Source of the DNA: Nymphaea colorata
Taxonomy: Eukaryota > Streptophyta > Magnoliopsida > Nymphaeales > Nymphaeaceae
DNA length: 64,000 nt
Direction of reading: 5' to 3'
Assembly: GCF_008831285.2 (NCBI RefSeq)
Contig: NC_045140.1
Span: forward strand, 22,132,370 to 22,196,369
The stretch's first letter is position 1, and the number at the start of each line of letters is the position of its first letter. Below are positions 51,889-63,800 of this stretch, one piece after another. The position numbers were made by a program, and so were the translations under genes. Below the pieces are notes generated by a model that searched no databases, was not told where the DNA came from, and worked only from the letters and a program-made list of their open reading frames with translations.

Positions 51889-54800
51889 ATGGAGAGTGGG
51901 GGAGGATTGGTGACGTCGGCAGGGCACAGCTCCTCATCGTCCGTTCCGTCCTTGCAGTCTTCAAGGAAGGAATGGAAGGCCAACAACGACCATGCGCTTC
52001 GCGATTCTGGTGTCCAGGTAAATGGCGGAAGGGTTGGATACATCTCCTCGTTGCTTAGTGTTTCTTTATGTTTTTCTTTACAGGAAACTCCTTTGTTTTC
52101 CTTTTGAACGTCCGGCTTTACCCCACCGTTTTGGGTTATTTATGTTCCCTCGAATCTTGGGCAGGAGTTGGAAAGATCGAAGTTGAGCCAATCGGATGAG
52201 AAGACGATTTATGAGGTACGAATGACTGCTATTCAACTTATTTAACTTTGTAGCAGTTTGCATGTTTCATCTGTTATGCCCTCAGAATTTCGTTCAAGGT
52301 ATTCTTGCGTGAGTAACTCATGTCAGGTATTTTTCGTGAACCAATGAGAGGTTTCCAGCCCATGCCCTCTTTCCTGCGGACGCGTTTCCGTTGGCATCCT
52401 TTTTTTTTTTTTTTCAGTTGGTTGGATAAGAAAAAGACTAATTCAGTTTATATAAGTATCGTCTTGGAACGTAGTTTTTTGTATCTATATTGCTGCCTGC
52501 TGGATAGAAATTTTAACACTGGATTGTCTTCATTATTGGAGTTCCTTAACGTGGAGACTTTCTAGCGATTCTGGCTGATATGCTTAATTCTTATCATTGG
52601 TGTCACGCAAGGTGCAGCAAGGAACTGGGCCTCTGGATGTTGATTTTTGTTCGATTACTATAGATAATGGGGTGCACGATGATCCATTGCAGCAGAGACT
52701 TCGTGATGTCACCAGACAGAGAGAAGAACTGCAACAAATGGAAATTGAACTCAGGGCTCGGGTTATTGCTGGGACAGAAATTATGGAAACGCGCAAAAGT
52801 TTTGAGTCTCAACTCAAGGACCATGCTGAAGCCTATGCTAACCTGAAGGTGTGTACAATTTTCATGTTCCTATGTCATGGTTTATGTATTTAGTAAGCAA
52901 AGAAGTTGTGAGTCCAATATGTATCTCGTTCTTTTGTTGGCAGTCAGCAAGGCTTGTGTGTAGTCCATGTTTTGCCTCCAAACTACATATATATTGGCAT
53001 CCTAACTCCTATTGATGTATCGTTGGAGGTGCCTGTCTTTCTAAGGACATTTGGTGATTCCCAACAATAAATGCAACTAAAATGTAACATATGCACTCAA
53101 CCCAGCTACTATACGGAAGCTCATAGAGATTGATGACGGATGTTTGAGGATTGAAATGCTTTCAGAATTTGAGGTTTTCTTGTACGAGTTTAACAATCTT
53201 GCAGCATATTGAGAATCAGATGCTTTTTTTTAAAAAAAAAAAAAAAATTCTTGTGATACTAACCAGTTCTGGTAGATTGTACTATTTTTAGATGGTTTAC
53301 AAATCTCAAACATGTTTTGATTAACCGGTAGTCCTTTTACTATCTAAAGACGGTCTTTCCCATTTGTGTTAAGGGATTTTTAGTGGTGGTTCATATCGTT
53401 CTATGGTTTTTCTGAAACGAGAAAACTCAATCTTAGTGTTAGTGTTGGGTACTGAATATAATTTTCTTCCTCCTAGGGCAAGTTTGATTGCAGATATATT
53501 TGTATGGCACCTGTGCTCATTTTGCATATGTGGCAGCCATTTCCTTTGCCATTGATGGTTCAGGGTTATATATAGTTGCTTTTTCCTTTGTAGCTTTAAG
53601 TTAATGCTTCCTGGAAGCATTACCATGCTCATGGGTGTTTTGGGCCTTGTGGCCTGCTGAAAGCAGTTATTTCTTTTTTTGAGTTTGTATTTTATATTCT
53701 CCTGACTTAAATTACTCTTTATTTAAAAGGAGCAACTCCAAGAAAGAGAAGAATTCATTCGTGAGTTGGAGAAGAAGATGGAAGATATGGATAGAGAGCT
53801 TCGTGCAATTAAACTTGACAATGAAAAAGTTTGTTCAACAGCATTGCCTATTATTATTGTTTATGCTGGTTGTTTCCATGCTGAGTTTACATATACTTTC
53901 TCTTTAATGTGTTTCTGTTCTTCTAGGCATGGGCCAAGGAGGACCTTCTTAGGGAGCAAAATAAAGAGTTGGCGACCTTTAGGTATAGACCCTTGTTCCA
54001 TGAAGGTTTTTTCTGCCAGAGTATTAAGAAGCAATATTATTTCTCATTATAAGCATTCATCATAAGAGGATAACATGCTCCTGAAGTATTCTTAGTGATG
54101 GAAATGTGCTTTGACTTTTATAAGCAATAAATCAGCTAGAGAATAGCTGGTACTTTTATTCATAGCATTATTTATAGGGATAAGGAACTCTTTCATCCAG
54201 AAGTTATGCTCTTGAACTTGACTACTTTTTATCATTGCAGAAGAGAACGTGATAATTCTGATGCTGAAAGAGCCCAACATATTACACAAATACATGAGCT
54301 CAAAGCACATATCCAGGAAAAGGAAAGGCAGTTTCTTGAGTTGGAGGAACAGGTTTGGTTTTTGCTTTCCTGTTATTCTCTACCTCTACAATTTCAGAAA
54401 CTTTTATGTCAGTTGGTAATAATAAGTTTCAACACTGAGTAGCAGGGTATGAGAGGGCAAACCTATTGTTATTGTTGGTTGACATCGTCACAGCTACTAC
54501 TATGTGATATTGTCTGAGTTTTCTTGGATTGTAGGTAGAGGACATGAACTATGTGTCTTTTCTTTCTTTCATGCATATGGTGGCTTGTTTTATACCCAAA
54601 TTAAAGCATAGTTGCAAACATAGTCACAAATATCTTTTGGAGTTTTAAACGGCGAGGTTTTTCTCAAGTATAATACGACGAGCTTAAAAAAAATGGAAAA
54701 GGGGGTCAAGTATGGTAATTTAAAAAAAAAATTTAAAAAACTAAAAATTAGAAAAAAATAAAATAAATGTAAACTAATAAGACATCATTAAAAAAATAAG

Positions 54801-57800
54801 TAGATAAACAATATTTAATAATTGAAAAATGGAAACAAGTTGTCTGATTTGATAATACATAAATAAGGGCAAGTTCATAACTAGCAGTATATAGCTCTCA
54901 TGGCTTTACAATACAAATCAAGTCTTTATTTGCTTTAGAGAATAGATCAATTCTTAAACTTCATCGCATGAAGTAGAGTCATCTTCTTCACTTATTCTAT
55001 TACGTTCACATTCTTCATCACTTTTTTCTTTTCAATTTGAAGGCCAGTTATTCATCCTAGGCTCTAGTTTTTCTTCTTCAGGAAATGAATTCACATGGTC
55101 AATATAGCTTGGGTTTGCATTTATCTTCTTTATTTCTGCAGCTATGTTTTGTAAATGCATATTCATTCCAATGAATACCAAATCAATTGATCTGAATGGT
55201 AAATGATTGTTTCTCTTCTTCATGTTAGCAGCTTTAAATGCACTCCAATTCCTTTCACAAGTTGAGACACTGCATGACTAACTCAAAATATTAATTGCGA
55301 TGCTTTGATGTGTAGGAATAGAAGATCCAAATATCTCTCACAAAATACCTAACATAAATAAAAAATAGACAAAATTAAGAATTATATAGTTGTAAATCTG
55401 TAATTAAAATATTTAAGTTATTTGTCCAATCATCAAATTTTAACAAAAATGGGGGCACTTACAACACATGGATGTGCAGTGTCAATAACACTTATGGCTA
55501 ACCCATCACAAAAAGTAATATAGGATTTTTGTTGTGGTACTTGATAAATTCAAGATCCATTGTTGCATAATCCTCATGAGCAAGAAGCTTTTTTGTTATT
55601 AAGTCCAAACATTCTTTAACTTATTTATCCATGTTTACCATGTTATTATAAAACAAATGATGATTTAGATAAGTTTCTGCAACATATATGAGACAAATTA
55701 CAATTCCATGTCTTACCAATTATATTCTAGTATGACATATACTTTTCTTTTCTGTCTTCGCTTGCATTCCTGATAACTTATTTAGCCCTCTCAAGTGCTT
55801 TATATAAATAAACCGTAGTGGCCCATTCCCCATTAGCCTCTTCAGTACTCTCACTAATGGTTCAACAAATCTGATTATTTTCATTCCATTTTCTTAATCT
55901 CCATTTTGAATGAGATTTGTAACTTGTAAGTTATTTTCTATCGTTCTTTTCAGTTTTTTCTACATGCCTCCATTCATTGTAGGCAACCATAAACCTCATG
56001 TCCTCTTCTTGTTTAAAGATAGAATCCAAAAAAATTAATTGAGAGACAAATCTAGTGATACCAGGCCTTCTTAACTCCTTTCCCTTTGTATAAGTTTTCA
56101 TTATGTCAAAAACCTGTTGCTTATTGTATGTGAACTTGACATTTTCCCTTGCTTTGCTTATGATATTTGCTATGTCTTCTAAACAATCAATGTCTTCAAA
56201 GTTCAAACATTAAGTCAATGCATTGGCCAGCGTAAGATGTGGTAAAAATGTTTGGATCAATATTGTGAAAGGCGTAGCGTAATGTGTATCGGACGGGTCG
56301 ACCTATACACCTTATCGTAATGTATCACAAATGTAGTGTAGCATATCGTATTTTTTTTAATTTAAAAAATAATTAAAAAATCAGAAAATATAAACAAAAA
56401 AATCACAATTCATAACTTCAAAACATATAGTTATCATCTTTCATGATTTAACGATAATCCACGTCATTTGCATCATCATCTTCATTATCATCTTCATTTT
56501 TTTCATTAATTGCTTCTATCCCTTTTGTTGGAATGTCACCAACATTCCATTGCTCTCCAACCTCTCCTTCAAAAAGCTCTGCTGCTCCTTCAATGTTTAG
56601 AAAATCAAGATCGTCCTCATCAAGGATCGCAGATGGTTCTTCTTCAATCAATAATCTAATACATCAAAATTGTCAAGACTGATGGGATCAAACCGAGTGT
56701 GATGCTTCCTCGTAGATGCTGCTTCTATTTGCCTAAAGTGCTACAGAGTTTAACAAATTGTTAAAAATTAAAATATATATTAGAATTTGCAATTTTGCAT
56801 AACAAATTTATTTAATTTTGCCTCAACGTCATATTATAACGAACAAAAACAAGGTCATTCAACATTTTATTTTTCAGCCTATTTCTATTCTTATTGTAGA
56901 TGTTCTGAAATACACTTCAATTTCTTTCACAACCTGTTGCACTACATGTTTGGCTGAGGATTCTAATTGCATGCTTCTTTAATTATGGGCAATCAAGCCC
57001 AAACCTACTCCACTATAAATCTAATAACAGATGGAAAGTAACTATGAAATAGTAAATATATGACAAGGTAGAAACATCAAATAAAATAACAATAAAAAGT
57101 TAGGTCAGATAAAGTCCGTTTTTTCTAATACCTGGATGCGAGAATGTCCTGCATCAAATTGTTGCGTCTCTCCCCATGTTACCATAGCAAGTATCATATT
57201 TGTTGATCGACACGTGGACAACATTTTGTTCTCTATAATCACTTACCAATATCTCAATACAATCCAACATGCTATACTTGACCTCTTTGTCCTTCTCGAA
57301 AGTGGGAAGATAACTGATAGTAGGATTTAAGTAGTAGGTTGCTGCATGAAGTGGTGATGAAGTTGTCTAGACCACCTTTCATCTATAATCTTCCATATAG
57401 GCATGTACAACTTTTTTTCCTTTAGATTATCTCTAATGACTTCCTTTGTCCATAGGCTTGTATAAATATCCAATAGAAGGTCTATCTTCATTGTCAACCA
57501 ATCTGAGGACATTCACTAGAGGTACACAAACCTTCAATAAGTTCACATATGATTCTCAAAATTCAGTGTTGAATATAGTTTCCACAACTGTCGTGGCCTT
57601 TCTTTTATAGGCATGTCATAGGTGGATATGCAGCCCAATCATCACTTGAAAACATCTTTGCCTGAGAGGATTTCTTTGCTTGACTATACCCTGCACAGTC
57701 AAAACATTTATAGCAAACCATGTTTGGGTAGGTCGAATCAATTCAGCCCCATTTGTGAATTTTTTCATCAGGTTCAAGATATGAACATGATTATAAATAA

Positions 57801-60800
57801 ACTTTGTGATTTCTTGGCATCTTTGAACTGTCCACTTCATATCATCTCTTTCACCAAGATCCTGAAGCATTAGATTTAAACAATGAGCGACACATCAGCT
57901 CCAATAAAATGTCCCATATCGTGCTGCTAACATTTCACTTGCAGCTTTATAATTTGCTGCATTTTCTGTGATAAATTGCATGACATTTTCAGGCCCAACT
58001 TCTTGTATAACTTTATTTAAAGTCTCACACAAAACATCAACAGCCTTAGGAGCTATGTCACATGGGTGTAGGTGTGGGATGCGGCAAGTTCTAAAAAAAA
58101 TTCGGTGAGGGTGCGACGAGATCATATATATATATATATATGTATGTATGTATACATATATTATCTACATATATATGTTATTTGTTATATAAGTAATTTT
58201 ATTTGTATATATTTTAAACTTTTTTTTATCAAGGTTTCCTTGAATCGATATATCAATGAATACTTGGCTGAAAGATTTTTCAGAACGGCCAAAACACATT
58301 TGACTCCGTGTCGGGCCGCACAAGTACCAGCACCTGCACCAACGCAGGTGCAGGTGCGCCACCGTAGTTGGCGCACCCGTGTGACTTAGCTTAGGAGTAT
58401 AAAAAAAATTAATATTTTTTAAGAACATTGTACCTAAGGGGCAATATGCAAGGAAGTTTACTAATGTTTTGTTCTTGATGTTTGTCCACTCGTCAGCCGT
58501 TCCACTGCATTCTGTGTTTTTCCATCTCAATTTCAGTTCATCACAATTTGCCTTGACATCTCTAACTACATTATTATGAACTTTACCTCACAATTTATGA
58601 TAAGAGGGCATTTATACCCTTGACCTTCAGAAGCGATGACACCTGCTATAGGCTGGAAATGACGCATGGAAATGACAAAAGTGTGCTGCATTAGAGGGCA
58701 TGGATGCGTCATAGAACCACCTCTCTATTGTGTCATTTGCTGCGTCAATAATATCCTTTGAACACATGGCTGTACGAATCTCAGGTTGGCACTTGCAACA
58801 GTATAAATGGGAAAAAAAATTCTTGCTCGAGTCGGATCCAATACTCGACCTCAAAGTAGGTACTCTACCATCACTAGTTCAATAGTACGACCATGACTCC
58901 TGCCACATCTTCGTGAAATTGTACCTGCACCTTTTCTCTTTCTGGTTGCAGTTGAAGAGCCACCTCTATGCATGATGAGTTTCCCTTTATCTGTTCCCAA
59001 ATTGACACCAACATCTTTTTTGAGCTCAACATCTTACTTTTGCTTCCTTCCTCTTCATATGGGTCCCCATTTCCTACATCTAAGTCACACTGATGTTGCA
59101 TTTTTTACTAACGCACCAGCGTTGACGCGAGGCAGGTGCGGGTGAGACCCGGTTCACACCCAACCACAGTCAAGGAGAGTCGGGTGCGGTCAGCTGCACC
59201 CGACCGACCTTTTTTGTCATTTTTGAACTCGCACACTACTCGCGTTTGACGTGAGTCGGGTGCGGTCAAACCGTGTTATCAGTGTTGTATGTATTGTACG
59301 ATATGGGGCCGTATCGTACGATACGTGTCGCCGCGTTTCGGAAATGTGATACGATACACCACCTGTATCGTACACTTAAAATACAGGCACCGTATCGTGT
59401 GATACAGTTACGATACGTAACGATACAGTTACGTTACAATACAGTTACGATACGTTAAGTTTTACTGATTTTTTATGATTTTTTCAGAATTTTTTCTATT
59501 TTTATTATTATTATTATTTTAAAAATACGATACAGTTACGATACGTTACGATATTTTACGATACAACATATCTTAAAGCCAGACCGATACGGCTTACGAT
59601 ACTCTTTTTACAACATTGCGTGTCATGGACTTTTTTGTTCATTTTTTTATTTATTTTTATTTCTTTAAAAATGATTTAGGGCACTATCGTGCCCCTTCCC
59701 ACGGCATAGCTTCCCTTCCTGCGGCATAGCTTCTTCTTCCCGCAGCAGCCATTCCTGTCTTCTCCCTCTTGCATTGAAGCACCCACCTGTGACCAACGTT
59801 TGCATTTTCGATGGCTGGCGACTGAGCTTGTTCCTCCGTCGGCGACTATAACTAGACGGTCGGTCGGCAAGGGTGTTGTTCCTCCGACAGCAGAGCTTGC
59901 CAGATTTTTTCTGGCAGCTTTCTCTGGTTCTTCAAATCCCATCTTACAGTCCTTTTCTTTGTTTTATTAATCTCTTGTGCGTTGTATTGATTTCGTTTTC
60001 ACGTTCCTTTTTTCATTAGATGTTAGTTTAAAATTTTTAACGATTCTTCTTAGTTTGGTCTCTGCCGTCTGAATGAGTGAATGTTTCATTGATTGTTTTT
60101 ATTTGTTTTCTGTTTCTATTTTTTTGTTTCTGTCATCAAGACTCAGCCAGACAGCCACTCAAGGCTTATGAGTGCTGCAAAGCCTGCTATAATGCTAATT
60201 TTTCTGTTCTAACTGTTCTGTTTTAATTTTTGAACATTAAAATGATTAAATGAGTATTTTTTTTGCTGCAGCCTGCACTGACTTTTACTGTTTTACAGTT
60301 TTACTTGTTTAGCGTGTTCTTTTTACCTGTTTTGAATTTCCTCTTTAACCATGGCGTGAGTCATGACTGTGTGTAATGGGGAATGAGTGGGCAGTGAATA
60401 GAAAGGCTGAAGGGCTGGGGTGCAAGAAGGTTGATGCTCACGGCATCCATTGTTGCTCAGCCTCACAAGTATTACAGATCACAATATTTCTTGATTAGTG
60501 TTTTGATATTTTGATAATTTTGTGGTTTATAGATAATTTTTGTCATATATATATTATATATATATATATTATATATATATATATTATAATAATAAATTCA
60601 TAATAATAAAAAAATATCCTCGCCCCACCGTCGCACCAAAATTTTTTGAGATGTGCTGCTCCTGCACCGGCGCCGACAGCCCGCACCTATGTGACATAGT
60701 CCTACATTTGCCTCGTGCATTTCCTTTTCAATCCTATTTGCTTTCATGATATTAATAAGCTCCAAATGTTGGTGCTTGACATAACATGACAATGGGTTCT

Positions 60801-63800
60801 CTTGGACAGTGCATTGAGCCACATCGTTGTGTGTACCAGCTATATGGTGTTTTTAAAGCGAGAGATCTCTCCTGATATGATTTGCTTACAAAAATTACAC
60901 GTAACTTTTAACCTATCTTTGGGATCCACCCTCGTACACCACTACCATGCAGGGTTTGACATTATGTCTTCACAAAACAAGTAAAAACCTACGATTAACT
61001 GTTGGAAATAAGAGAAATGAACAATTCAACGGTGAAAATGAGTAATTTTTTACTTTCTTGTTGTTAAAAACCAGAAAACTCTTTCTCCAAGCTTCCCACT
61101 GTTTCCACTACGAGAAAGCTTCTTCACCGGCTAGTAGACTCTTCCAAATTAATGATTCCTCAGTGATTTTTGATGAAAATGAGCAAAGTGATTTTTGATG
61201 AAAATGAGCAAAATCTCTCTCCCACGTCTCTTGGAGTTTTTAGAAACAAGAAGAGAGAGAGCGGAGCGTTTAAAACTTGATGCAAAAAGGGGCCGTCAGG
61301 CCCCTTTTTTCCTTTTCCCCGCATCATACGATACGAGGGTGTATCGCCCGTTTCATACGATATGGTGAGTGTATCGACTGTGTATGATATGGTGATCGTA
61401 TCGACCGTATCGTACGATATAAGCAATACACTTACAATACAGGAGCGTATCATGTATCTAAGCATACCGTATAGGTTTATACGTGTGTGTATCGTATGAT
61501 ACAAAGAACATTGGTTTGGATATCTCCCTTCGAGAATATGTTTTTGCCCTTCTGAAATTGCTTCCATTATTTGTAACAATATTTACAACATTGTTTGCCC
61601 CAATTTCTTCTATAGCTGAAGATTAAAAGTCAACTATGATATAGCATTTTTAGGACCTTCTTCTACATGCTTTGCTTCCAAAATATGGTGCCCGTTGGAG
61701 AGATCATTGTGTCTTTCCAAATATCATACATAATTGTGCGTCCACACCATGGCTATGTTTTCTTCATTTCATCAACATATGATATGACATTTTCCTTTGC
61801 TTCATCTAGTAGTTTTTTCTTTGTTGTTTCACTGCTTGGGAGAATGTATCCTAGGTCAAAGTTTGTAGTAGCTGCAACAAACTTCTTGAAATCCACTAAT
61901 TGAAACAAATTGAAAGGTAAGTTGTTCATTACAATAGCTTTAAATGAGAGCTGGTCAACAAAATCTTTTTTTTTTGTTTTTTTTTCTCCTTACGTTTCTC
62001 TTATCGATCCTTCATGAGTGCTCAACGAAGTTTCTTGGAACATTAAGAAAATTTTCTGTGGGTTGATAGGCTTTCATGTTTTCGTATTCCTTCTCTTCCT
62101 TTCTTTCATTTCTTAAAACTTATCACATAAATTGTAATTTCTTTCTGGACAGGCTTATAAAGGATCGACTTTGCTGTCATTCTGTAATTCCTTTCATTGT
62201 TCCCTTGTTTTTGTTTTAAAGGATGACAACTTCATGTGTTTGTTGATTGAATACATTAGGCTTGGGTACTGGAACTTTACATTTTGAGTTGTTTTTCCTA
62301 GGTTTGTTCGATGAACATGAAATTTGCCTAACAAGTTCTCACTGTTACAGCAAAGGGTTGCCCAAGAAACAATCATGTACAAGGATGGCCAACTTAGAGA
62401 GGCACAAACTTGGATAGCCAGAGTCCAAGAAATGGATGCATTTCAGTTGACTGCCAATCACTCATTGCAAGCAGAACTTCGTGAACGTACTGATCAATAT
62501 AATCAGCTTTGGTTGGGTTGCCAAAGACAGGTTGATGTCTCCCTCTCTGATAATACCCTTTCCAGTAACCTTTTTTGCCATTTCCTCTCTCTTTATGTTG
62601 ATTGTTTAAGTGGCAGAACGTTAAGTTCAGTTTTCACTCAAAAAAATTAACTGTTTATTTTGTTAATGCTAGTTGGCAGATATGGAGAGGCATCACATGC
62701 AAACTGTACAGCAACTTCAAGCTGAATTGGCAGAGGCACGTGAACGGTGTGGTGTCTATAATGAAGATGTTTCAGTGGCAAGAGTTAATGAAAAAGATTC
62801 TTCTCATTATGTACAGAAGAAGGGCAACCAATTTGATGTGAAGGGTGGTGCTGGTTCTAGTTCTAACTCTATGGTTCTGCCAAATGGGAACACAGAAAGT
62901 TCACCGTCTTTTGCTTCAGCCACTAACATATCGCCCAAGGTAGGAAACATTAAATGCTTAGTAGTTAATAAATAGCTTTTATTTTGTTATAATCTTTCCA
63001 TTCTTGATGTTCAACTATTCTAAACTTTGTTTTTCTGTTCATTTTTCTCTATTTCTCTGTTTGTTGCATTAGTACTTGCCTGAAATTGTAGACATGCACC
63101 TTTGCATGTTCATTGACTTGTAGTTTGCGAGATAAGATGACATGGCTCTTAAACATTTGATAATCACATCATTCCTTCTGGAACCCAGAACATGGAAAGG
63201 GAAAATTCTAGCCCCCTCTTTTAACTTTGGATGTGCTCAATTACTGTTACTGATATTTGATTATTTGCACTCATGAAAGTGAGCATGTGAGAAGTCACTA
63301 AGAACATAACTGCATTACCTGGAGAAAATAATAATGGAATTTGATACTTTTTATTGCCATGAGGCCTGAAGCTTGTTCTATCTATGCCTAACTGATATAA
63401 TTCATCTTGTTAAAATTTCCCTTATCATCATTGTTATATGTCATTTATCAATCTTCTGTACTGCCAGAAAAGAAAATTCCTACATGTATTCAGTCTCCTA
63501 CACCAATATGTTTCTTGCTGCTGCTGGGATTTCTTTTTCTTTTTTATGTATATGGATTTTTCATACTTTGAACATATGGAACACATCTAGTGAGTCAATT
63601 AATTTGTCTGAAGTTGAAAAATGCATGATCTACACCTTTCATGGCTTTTGATTTTACTTTATTACATTTTGCAGCTTGATCATGCACCTGCAGTTACAGT
63701 TGTTCCATCATCTGTTTATGGCATGAATGCTTTTGTTCCACCTGGGCATGTTCCTCCTTTACATCCATACATAATGCACCAAAGTGGTATCCCACACGCG

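Larger units (their letters stand above)
59080..60699. mobile_element. Non-autonomous hAT-type element C, 1620 bp, inside element A
   Basis: Perfect 8-bp duplication TCCTACAT (59072-59079 and 60700-60707). Ends CTAAGTCACACTG and, inverted, CTATGTCACATAGGTG belong to the same family as the 337-bp MITE at 58053. Subterminal GGTGCGGGTG and CACCGGCGCC words. No transposase of its own is seen. It contains the 339-bp MITE 59280-59618 and an AT-rich block at 60545-60588. Removal with one duplication joins HEANVG to NGDPYEEE in frame. Confidence 0.92.
56448..60985 (-). pseudogene. hAT transposase pseudogene of element A
   Basis: Minus-strand pieces in order: BED-type zinc finger with CNFC (60888-60899) and HIAGTH (60829-60846), a frameshift between them; linker to 60700; resumption at 59071 (GDPYEEEGSKSK); WFYDASMPSNAA near 58720; a DEWT motif with KNKTLVNFLAY near 58470; VGPENVMQFITENAANYKAA near 57970; CVAHCLNLMLQDLG near 57880; TKFIYNHVHILNLMKKFTNG near 57800; IWKIIDERW near 57390; the dimerisation motif LSQTCSATGCERN near 56940; and an acidic tail to 56448. 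TGA at 57895-57897 and a stop in place of Trp after CERN inactivate it. The usual catalytic-region Asp of TDNAAN is Glu here. Confidence 0.88.
56258..61513 (-). mobile_element. hAT element A, 5256 bp, nested in element B
   Basis: Flanked by a perfect 8-bp duplication GTTTGGAT (56250-56257 and 61514-61521). Ends are CAATATTGTG on the left and, inverted, CAATGTTCTT on the right; the 7-bp CAATRTT is shared. Subterminal DNA at both ends (56270-56360 and 61310-61510) carries repeated GTATCG/CGATAC words. It contains a degenerate transposase gene on the minus strand and two later insertions (58053-58389 and 59080-60699). Without these and their duplications it would be about 3.3 kb, a normal autonomous hAT size. 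Confidence 0.88.

Noticed and set aside
59676-59942. 88-codon minus-strand open frame in element C
   Set aside because: Lies in a non-autonomous transposon and has no recognised motif.
60545-60588. AT-rich block considered as an origin or matrix attachment site
   Set aside because: Simple microsatellite inside a transposon; nothing specific supports such a role.
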